This document shows positions 8,554 through 18,200 of a stretch of DNA of 34,138 nucleotides, in pieces (within the stretch, counting starts at the first letter, position 1; each line of letters begins with the position of its first letter). Made by a program: the position numbers and the translations under genes. Source of the DNA: Saccoglossus kowalevskii (taxonomy: Eukaryota > Hemichordata > Enteropneusta > Harrimaniidae); the NCBI RefSeq assembly GCF_000003605.2, contig NW_003116454.1, positions 177,222 to 211,359 of the forward strand, in the 5' to 3' direction. A model generated the notes under the pieces. That model did no database searches. It saw only the letters and a list, made by a program, of their open reading frames with translations, and had not been told where the DNA came from.

Positions 8554-9750
8554 TCTGAGGAGTCATTTTACATTTTCTTCTTTCACTAGGTGGGAAGTCA
8601 CATTTTCATCTATCACTAGATGGGAAGTCACATTTTCATCTATCACTAGATGGGAAGTCACATTTTCATCTATCACTAGATGGGAAGTCACATTTTCATC
8701 TATCACTAGATGGGAAGTCACATTTTCATCTTTCACTAGATGGGAAGTCACATTTTCATCTATCACTAGATGGGAAGTCACATTTTCATCTATCACTAGA
8801 TGGGAAGTCACATTTTCATCTTTCACTAGATGGGAAGTCACATTTTCATCTATCACTAGATGGGAAGTCACATTTTCATCTATCACTAGATGGGAAGTCA
8901 CATTTTCATCTATCACTAGATGGGAAGTCACATTTTCATCTTTCACTAGATGGGAAGTCACATTTTTATCTATCACTAGATGGGAAATCACATTTTCATC
9001 TATCACTAGATGGGAAGTCACATTTTCATCTTTCACTAGATGGGAAGTCACATTTTCATCTTTCACTAGATGGGAAGTCACATTTTCATCTACCGGTATC
9101 ACTAGATGGGAAGTCACATTTTCATCTAAAACTAAATGGGAAGTCACATTTTCATCTATCACTAGATGGGAAGTCACATTTCATCTATCACTGGATGGGA
9201 AGTCACATTTTCATCTATCACTAAATGGGAAGTCACATTTTCATCTATCACTAGATGGGAAGTCACATTTTCATCTATCACTAGATGGGAAGTCACACTT
9301 TCATCTATCACTAGATGGGAAGTCACACTTTCATCTATCACTAGATGGGAAGTCACATTTTTATCTATTACTAGATGGGGATTCACTTACATCTTTCACT
9401 AGATGAGGAGTCACTTACATCTTCATCTTTCACTTGATGGGAAGTCACTTGCATCTTCATCTTTCACTAGATGGGGAGTCACTTCATCGTTCTTTCACTA
9501 GATGGGGAGTCACTTACATCTTTCTCTTTCACTAGATGGGAAGTCACTTACATCTTTCTCTTTCACTAAATGAGGAGTCTCTTACATCTTCATCTTTCAC
9601 TAGATTGGGAGACACTTACATCTTCATCTTTCACTAGACCAGACTAGATGGGAAGTCACTTACATCTTCATCTTTCACTAGATGAGGAGTCACTTACATC
9701 CTTCACTAAATGGGAAGTCACTTTCATCTCTCACTATATGGGCAGTCTTA
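8554..9750. repeat. 30-bp minisatellite, about 40 units
   Basis: From 8580 to about 9380 the unit is 30 bp, consensus around CACTAGATGGGAAGTCACAT and TTTCATCTAT, with near-perfect copies differing mainly by TATC versus TTTC. A 6-bp insertion occurs at about 9092 and a 1-bp deletion near 9180. After about 9380 units become longer (30-36 bp, with AGTCACTTACATCTTC) and more diverged. As 30 is a multiple of three, long ORFs appear on both strands; they reflect periodicity. Confidence 0.95.
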
Positions 9751-10529
9751 TATTTACATATTTGCCTATTGTTATATGTAATCTATATATTTTTACAGAG
9801 TTGTTTTTCTATTTGTATGTTTAAGAAACCGTTGTTTCCCCTTTCCCCTTTCCCCTTTCATCTCATCTAATTAATTTTAAAACTACCACATAATCATGCA
9901 TATCAAATGAGGCTAAGGCTACAGCCTCAAATGACAACTCATTACATGCACCAATGTTTGTGTAACATCCAAATTACTGTGCTCTTGCTGTCAGCCATCC
10001 CAGGGGGTGGTGTTTGCTTGTTTTGTTTGTATTTCCTCCATCTAAAGCTAGAATTTCTGCTCTCTAAGGCTGCAATGTTTGTTTCACACAGATGCATGTC
10101 AGTAGAACCCTTTGAATGTCGATTTCAACTTTTGTCACCATTCACAGATTAATCTAAATAAAAAAAATCATACATTTTATAAAATTCTGATAAAGACCTT
10201 ATGTCCTTTTGGCCCAAAATTAACCAAAAAATTATAGAAAACATAAAGATGTGATTAATTTTGGTGGGAAAAAAATGGTGGCATTCAAAGGTGTAAACTA
10301 ATATCAGCTTGTTACATTTTTATTTGATTACTCAAGACTATTCACAATGACTAAACTGTCAACCCCTGTATGACATTTTCGATATCAAAAAATGGAACAG
10401 TTAATTCTGCATTAACAATCATTGATTTGAAAGTACCGTACAATAACTATATTTGACATTTAAATTTAATTAATATAAAACCTTTGTGTACTAAATCAGA
10501 AACTGATTTATTTGTGCAATTTCTAAATA
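9751..10529. other. Intergenic sequence, nothing recognised
   Basis: AT-rich. It includes a run of pyrimidine-rich ccccttt repeats at about 9837-9857 and an 81-codon ORF at 9907-10152 with no recognisable motif. Confidence 0.6.
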
Positions 10530-10729
10530 CTGTAAAATACTTTATTTTAGGTGGAATTAATTTATGATTTCAGCTATTTTTGTGTGCAGTTTATTTTCAC
10601 TGATTTTTGATGAGTTGAACGTAAAACATAGAAAAAATGGTATTTTCACTGGCTTAAATTTTCAACTTTTTCACCCCTTCAGCGAAAATAGCCAAAATAA
10701 ATTCCAAGTGAAAATAAAGTACTTTACAG
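10530..10729. mobile_element. 200-bp inverted-repeat element (MITE-like)
   Basis: The left arm from 10530 (CTGTAAAATACTTTATTTT, then GGTGGAATTAATTT) pairs with the right arm ending 10729 (AAATTCCAAGTG, then AAAATAAAGTACTTTACAG) over about 35 bp with a few mismatches. Inner GCTATTTT/AAAATAGC blocks extend the stem. No coding sequence; no clear target duplication. Confidence 0.7.
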
Positions 10730-11846
10730 CAGCTGCTCCTAAAAACTGTACAATGTATAAACGAAACATAAACAACATTTCAGTGTTTGATCTGTCATGT
10801 CTTTCATATTTTCATATAATTTCTAGGGTTAAGGTATGCTGATTTTGAACAAAGATGTAATTATTGATGCACTATTACATTACCCCAACTCTTTTTTGTG
10901 TATCATTTTTTTTATTTTGTGTGTAAAACTGTCCATTTGTAAATATTTAGTACATTAAAAGAAATATACTTTTTTTTATATGATGTAATTAATATAAATG
11001 AAGAGAGTAAGATGTCACTATGGTGACAGCATGATGGCTGTTTCCATAGTGATGATGTATCATGGTTATCTGATTTTTCTACTGCTTTTTGAAACAGGAT
11101 GAATAAATTTTGATATTTTTTCAATCTTGCTTGAATCTCACCCTTTATTTATGTTGCTACTTTAAGAACATTCTATTTTCTGACACAGCTACAACTTCAG
11201 GACATCAGTTTAGTTTTTGTTTACTTTAGTCTCCTGTCAAGCTCTGTTCTATCCCAGTTTCTTATTAAATTCAGGGGTTATGGGACATCTTTTTTGTGAG
11301 AATCTCTGAAAAGGAAGATTTATATCACCGACAATTCACCTTAGAACAATACAAAAAATAGAGTGACCCGATGATGTTAATTAACATCTTTCTTAACCTT
11401 TTCACAACCATTTTTAACTTTCAGAACCTTCAGCCAAAATGTTTGATATAAATCTTTCAGAAAATTATTTGTAGACAATAAAAAAATCTGCCTTTATGAC
11501 CAGAATTATCATTTTATGTGATTACAGTAGCTGCAGAGGTCATATGCAGCACAAGTTCACATGCTTTTTTGGAAAAGTAATAAAATCTTTTTTTCCTGTC
11601 GCAACCAACCCCCACCCCCAAAACTGAATTCTGATGTATTGAACTAGAGTTCGCTAGCCTATGTTTATACTTTCAAATCCAATTATTTTTATTTAATATT
11701 AGTCATTTCAAATTACAAACAAGTCAATTGGAATGGTTTGGCAGGCATCTTCCATTCTGCTCAGTAATCACATAGCTTTCAATAGAAAGGCCAAAGTTAC
11801 TGCATGTGTAAATTCTGTATATTGTGTTTATGCTTACGAATTGCTT

Positions 11847-11871
11847 TATATATATATATATATATATATAT
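11847..11871. repeat. (TA)n microsatellite
   Basis: About twelve uninterrupted TA dinucleotides. Confidence 0.9.
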
Positions 11872-12025
11872 GGTCTTGTTGACTTCAGTGTATTATGAAA
11901 ATCGTTCAGGAGAATCTTTCCCATGAATTATGATTTTGTAAAATTATTATTTAGTATACTAGTTAAGCAAAGGAACAGAATAATTTCAAGCCACGATCTA
12001 TACTATCAATGTAAGCATAAACGAT

Positions 12026-12061
12026 AATATTTTACAGTGTTAGCTCACTCTGTGAAATATT
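12026..12061. other. Hairpin upstream of the E2F gene
   Basis: AATATTTTACAG and CTGTGAAATATT form a 12-bp stem with one mismatch around a 12-base loop, about 120 bp upstream of the E2F start codon. Function unknown. Confidence 0.4.
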
Positions 12062-12182
12062 TGTGTGAAAGTTCAACAGGTTGTTGTCGATGCGCCCTCT
12101 TGAGGCATGATCAAGACTAGGTCACTATGTAAATTATCTGCCCTCCCATGTTGCATTGCGAAGCGTCTTAACGGAAATCACA

Positions 12183-12299
12183 ATGGCTATGGCGGACAGT
12201 ATCCAGTCGAGCCGACACGAGAAAAGCCTCGGTTTATTAACGACGAGGTTTGTTTCACTCTTGCAAGAAGCTAAAGATGGGGTACTTGATCTCAAAGTG
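12183..12299 (+). CDS. E2F5: E2F exon 1
   Basis: The start ATG at 12183 lies in atcacaATGG, a fair Kozak context; a second ATG is two codons later. It encodes [20 protein letters not shown] and [17 protein letters not shown], the first helices of the winged helix. Donor GTG|gtaagt, phase 0. Confidence 0.93.
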
Positions 12300-15200
12300 G
12301 TAAGTCTGTGAATTTTTGGACAGATTGTGCACTTGAACGGGTGTTTGGTTGCTGGTATGCTAAGCCGAATTTTAAATCTCCCGTACTGCAACGTGATTGA
12401 TTGGAAATATGGCTGAGCTGTCAATGCCAGTCTCGATGCATGTGTGCAGTAATGGGTTAGCAAAAATACTGTCATTTATATTTCTTTTCACATTGAACAA
12501 TTCCTAACTCAACCAAGCCACTTATGACTGCATTTGCGTGATACATCGTTGTTTTGGGTGGATTAATATCGGTCACTTCCAATGTGGGTCAGTCATTTAT
12601 TCAAAATGTGGCCTCATCTACATACGGAACGAGATCCATTGAAACAGAAAAGAACGATTTGTGACTTAAAACTGTCTGACGACACGCTTATCAACCCACA
12701 CAAGTTGCCAGATTTATCTCCTAAAACATAAGACTGTTGTTTGTATTGATGACTTGGCATTTTGTTTACCAAAACATTTGTTTTGGAACGTGCTGTCTGG
12801 TTTCAACATGACCTCGTAGTATTTATTATTATGGGCAACCCTGTATGCGTGTCTTAGCATGAGCACCCAAAACAAACTTTTCCGTGACACTGTCATTTCA
12901 CTAATTTTCAATGTACAAGATATTTGGGCAATTCTTTGGTGATAATAACTCATCTTGACTTTCAACTTGGTGGGCCACAACATTCTTTTTAAGAACATTA
13001 TCAATCAATTGATTAGCCTTAGGCATGGTTTCAAGGCCCATTTTAACAATTTGTTAATAGGAAGCCATGGATCTAATGGTGTTGTCAGAGTGGTTGTTAT
13101 TTATGTTTGATCATTGACTGACCACTCAAATGAGTTATATGTGCATCAAATTGATGCACTCTGTTTTGAATCAAACAGATGAACCAAATGCAAACTAATA
13201 TATACCACAATCTCAATTACGCTTCAAATTTGGTGCAATTTACTTAAAATATTGTGCAAGGTGAATCAAGGTTAGGTTTAGTGTATTGTGTCTTGCTCAT
13301 CAACCTCATTTTGCTATGGCAGTGTTTGAGTTGACAGCCGACGACTGACGACTGAATATAAATAATGCTCACCGCTACACCGTTAATTGGATAATGAGCT
13401 TGAGTTCCCTAGGTCACAGAACAACCCGTTTTGGAGAATGGTAGAAGCTGCATATTATCAACGAAGTATTTGTCCTAAGAGAAATTAAAGCGATGGAGTC
13501 ATCACCTGCGCATGCGTCAGATGGCCATAGCGTGTCATTGTTTACAAACAAGTGTCTACCCATGAACCGTTTTAGCGCGTGTTGTCATCATCGTCGATTG
13601 GGACTCAATTCCCGCGCGTGCGCGCAGGTGACGACCATCCCGCTTTAAAATATTTGTAATCACTGACCAATTAAAATGTATTAGCTACCAGTTTTGACAA
13701 TTTTCATTGGGGGCGTGGGGGTGTTTTTGTGATACTTGTGACTTCATCATTGATGGAATAATTTCTTAATGACTCTTTGCTCATATAGGCTGCAGACCAA
13801 TTAGCTGTGAGACAGAAGCGACGAATATATGACATCACAAATGTTTTAGAAGGCATCGGGCTGATTGAAAAGAAATCTAAAAACAGCATACAATGGAAGT
13901 AAGTGCATTTTCACTTCAATGTTAAGGGGTTAGCATACGTTCACTGGTTCAATTTTTTGGCTTCAATTTACAGACTGAAACATACATTTTACCCATACAT
14001 GTTATATACCATAATAAAGGTCTTGTTTCAAACTTTGGAAATATGGCAATTTTTTTAAATTATGCAAATACCAAGTCATGTGATCACAAGAATACGCGAA
14101 AATGGAGTAAAACGGTTAATGACGCAATTAATAATTAATTTGCAGCACGACTGAATATATTTTTTATGTAAATATTATAGAGGGGTGCTTCATGTACAAT
14201 GTTCTTAGTTTTTTTGCAACTATAATTTGTTTTTATGTAGCTTTATTTCAAATGTTTGGACGTTATTACCTGAGTAAAAACAACATGTCTCTATATAAAA
14301 ATAAGCAAAAAATCAAAACGAAGGCAGACAGAAAAAAATCCAGGAACATTCCTCCAGTACTCTATATAGCGGTAAAGTTTTTGACCAAAAATGGCAACGA
14401 TCTGACCTTTCGTTTGTTAGAAATTGCGTACTGAATCTGTAGAACTACGTAGAAATCAATTTCAAGATAAACGCAAAAAACGTCCAAGGTTAATGAATCG
14501 CAAACTAGGCCTAAAAAATTTGAAAAATATGGAGTTATAATTATTGAAACATGTCTGCCTAGCGACCAGCTACTAAATAATGTCTTCTAATGTCGGGGCT
14601 AAATGTTATACGCGTTAAAGACAGGATGAAATATCAGAACGGCCCTGCCGTGTGTCAACCGACAACGTGGTGACTTCCCGCGAAAGTGACGTAGTGATTT
14701 GCATATTACTAATATGGTGTGGAGGCGGAGTTATTCCAAATAAAGAAAATGGTTTAAGCCGTGTGCACAAGATATTTTCAAGTTTGTTTTGATTACTGTT
14801 CACTGTAAAACTGATAGCCGTGTGGTACGTCGTAGCTTTTTACCTTCCATGGTCGTAGCAAGCGTGCGAACACGGTTTCTTTTTTAGTAACCATGGTGCG
14901 AACAAAAGCAATGACTTCGCTTTTTTTAGCTCGTTTTTGTGACCGTTTGTTGAATTCGACTGGACAATTTCCGCTTTATTTTCGATCGCGTAAACCCCGA
15001 ATGTCACTGCCCCTCGCTCGCAGAAAATTTCCGAGGTTCACATTGTCTTATAATTGTCTTACTGGTTTTTACAAATGTTGAACAGCCGACAAAAGTTCAG
15101 ATACTTTTCGTTTTAACTATCTATAATTATATGCACGCAATCTGACCCTTTGACTTCGATTTGGCTTGGATAGAATATTTTATTTTCAACAATATTCTGA

Positions 15201-18200
15201 CGTGAAATACAAAATGTATTTCAACACAAGTACGACATGGTTTTCTTTCCCGATTGTTGAGTCTTCGCAATGTGTTTACGGTTTGTATAATTATTGTTGT
15301 TTTCCTCAAGGCGAAGAGAAGCTGAAGGACCATGAAGCTAAATGGGCTGAGTGAAAGAAAATATTTAATCTAAGCCTAAAATAAAACCTAATATTACACC
15401 TCTTTGTGTATTTGTTAATTTTACATGTTTGTCATGACAGTATATCTAGAAAAATCTCCTCTTTCGTTGATAATTTCCATTGTTTGGAATGTCTGTCGAC
15501 CGTGCCCCAATAATTTGTTCGGGAAATCGATCCCCGTTGGTTTCTCCATACTGAGTTTAGGACGGGCGTAGGTCCCAACGTCCGGCATTCAACACAATCA
15601 GCCGAGACAAAACATTGATCGTGGGGATCATGTCCCGTAATTTGTGGGCTGAAAACCCAAATAATTAAACAAGTATTATTATTATATATATTTCTATTTA
15701 CATCGCGAAACTACAACAGAGCTTGGTTGTTCGCGGTGAAACAGTCGCCTTGAAGTCGATACAACTTCAACTAGCCATTTCTTACCTTGAAATCAAAAAA
15801 ATAAAATTCCAAGAGCATCGGGGAATATAATAATAACCATTTTTAGCAATCGCTAGATTTATTTTATCTGAATACATGAAATGCACGAGATTTTCGACAT
15901 TTATTGGCAACTTCCGCGTTGAAAATGGTTGAAAATGTGGGTGTGGTTCTCTCACAAAATCCTGTTGATAATACGGACAAAAATGGTTCTGTGACCCAGG
16001 TCGTGCTTCGATCAGGTGACTTTCAGCAAATCAATGATGTTGTAACAAAGCATATTTGACGCTTATTGAAGGGTCGTCGTACCGGCCAATCTCCGGCTTC
16101 GATTCACATAGATTTTTTTGTTCTGTGACAGGCTTCAAAATTATTCACTGAAAAACATCGGTATATTTTGATTAACGGAGGGGATTTGACCTCAGTTCAG
16201 AAAGAGGAAAAACTAAGCTGAGTCTACGATGAATCAGTTTTCTTTGTTAGTCGTGAAATAAGGTAACCCAGAGTAGGGTCGATGATTTTCAGACTTCCGC
16301 GTAAATCCTGATTTTCGAATTGTTCATCGTCTGGCCACCAAATATTTATGGCTATAACTAAATTTGACACGTTTTTTTTTCTGAATTATTCATTTATGTC
16401 AAGCTCTGTTCTACTCTGTTCTGAGTATGTGGCCGTTTTATTCAAAATATTTTTTGTGGGAACACTTTTACGGTACGTATAGATCGAGCTCATTCACTGA
16501 TTGTGACTTAATTTTGAAAATTTAATGTCAAATTATACCAGACCGCCTGTGGACCGACGTGGTTTTGGTATCGTTATTTTTGGAATTAATCATTAACATT
16601 TTCCTCGTTTCTCTGCTCTGTCGAAAGAAGTTACCTATGCCCTTTTCACGTAACTGTCTCATTAAAATAAAATATTACATTTAGAACAAGCACCGAAAAC
16701 ACGTAATAAGAGGTCCCAGTTAAGTTGCTTTGACAATTGAGTGTCATGCAACTATTAGATTTGAAAAACCACAATTTCGACTACTTATGTGTGATCAGTG
16801 TTTTTTGCGAGCAGTCAATGTTTTCAATGAGCGAGCGAGCGAAAAAAAGAGCGATTAAAATGCTGTCGGTTTCCGGTCGGACAAGACCGCGCGGTCGGAA
16901 ATCAAGCAATAAGCTGTGGGTGTAAAAGCGGAAGGCTGGGCGAAATGAGTACCGTAATTACGTAAACTTTCTAGTATTGATATGCAAATCGGATCTTTCA
17001 TCAAGTGTCAATTAGGATTACGTTCATGCGAATGTTGTGCTTGTGTTGGTGGTGTTTATAAACAATCACACGTGGCAATGTTTTGAAATAGAAAAAACGT
17101 CGAAATATGCCTTATAAAATGGAGTTTTTGTTTAGAATAAAAGCACAGTCATAGATACTGTCATAACCATCAATAATTTAAAATAAAAAAAAAATATTGA
17201 AAAAAAAACACATTAAACGTATGCTAACCCCTTAATTGCCCCATTATGTTTTTTCACTTTTCGTAATCTTGTGGTACTGATCTGGTGTACCTCTTTGTGT
17301 CACAATATTTTCATTGCTGGAGGGAGTAGATAAAAACAATGTTTTGAGTCACCTTTGCCTGTGTGATCAAAAATACATATCAATTCTAAAACAGGACATT
17401 GTTACTTGTTGGTTCCTGAAGGCTGTACTATCACATTGCATCCACTATTTAGTTCTCACAGAGCCATGAGAGAAAGGGGCAAATTATACCTGTGTACTAC
17501 GTAATTTTAGAACTGCATACAAACTGTTTTGTTTGCCAGCTATGTCATGGTTTAGTGATTTGTATACTCCTCACAAGAGTTTATTGTATGTGGTTATGCT
17601 CATACTTAGCATGTGTCTGTAGTGAAGGATGTATTAAATAAATGCAATTTATTATTCTTGTAATGGGAATGACATGTGATATTATAAAGCCTGCCCTATC
17701 AAACATTGAAAAAAGGAGAATGAATTAATACCAAATACTATAATGTGAGTATACATAATGAATATACCACCTGGTATAGGATGCTCTATTCACACACCTG
17801 ATTATAAAAAAATTACTGTAAACACATTATTTATGATTTTACACTTTTACTTTCTTGCAAAATTGTTTTTTTTTTCAAAAGGAGATAGTATGACAACTAA
17901 ATAGGATATATTGTTCCCTGGTGAACCAGCCTTATATTGCTTATAATCTAGTTACCCCTCTTCTTTCTCCCTGCCACAGGGTTGTATAGTTCTGAAGTAT
18001 ATTCATCATTTACATATGTCTTGTTACAGAGGTGCTGGTCCAGGCTGCAACACAAAAGAAATAACAGATAGGTTAACTGCACTGAAACAAGAACTTGATG
18101 ATCTAGATGCGAGGGAGGCTGAGCTTGACCAACAGAGGCTATGGGTTCAACAGAGTATTAAAAATGTCACTGATGACCAGGAAAATCATAGATATCCTTT

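Larger units (their letters stand above)
10730..12182. other. Intergenic sequence and E2F upstream region
   Basis: AT-rich. It contains a (TA)n tract at 11847-11871, an imperfect inverted pair GAAGATTTATATCA / TGATATAAATCTTTC (about 11320 and 11443), a 12-bp inverted pair GTTTATGCTTAC / GTAAGCATAAAC (about 11826 and 12010), and a 12-bp hairpin at 12026-12061. No TATA box near a plausible start and no TTTSGCGC E2F site were seen before the start codon. Confidence 0.55.

Noticed and set aside
8563-9177. 204-codon - strand ORF
   Set aside because: Mirror of the same minisatellite; periodicity without coding signs.
8531-9406. 291-codon + strand ORF with a 10-residue repeat
   Set aside because: It is produced by the 30-bp minisatellite; the minus strand is open too (8563-9177), and the array's right part breaks frame. 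No promoter or conserved flank.
8554-9750. CRISPR array
   Set aside because: Units are contiguous with no unique spacers, and the DNA is eukaryotic.
14192-15081. ORFs of 62-80 codons in the 3.3-kb element as a transposase
   Set aside because: Too short, no conserved aspartates or zinc-binding C terminus recognisable, and not joinable by obvious splice sites.
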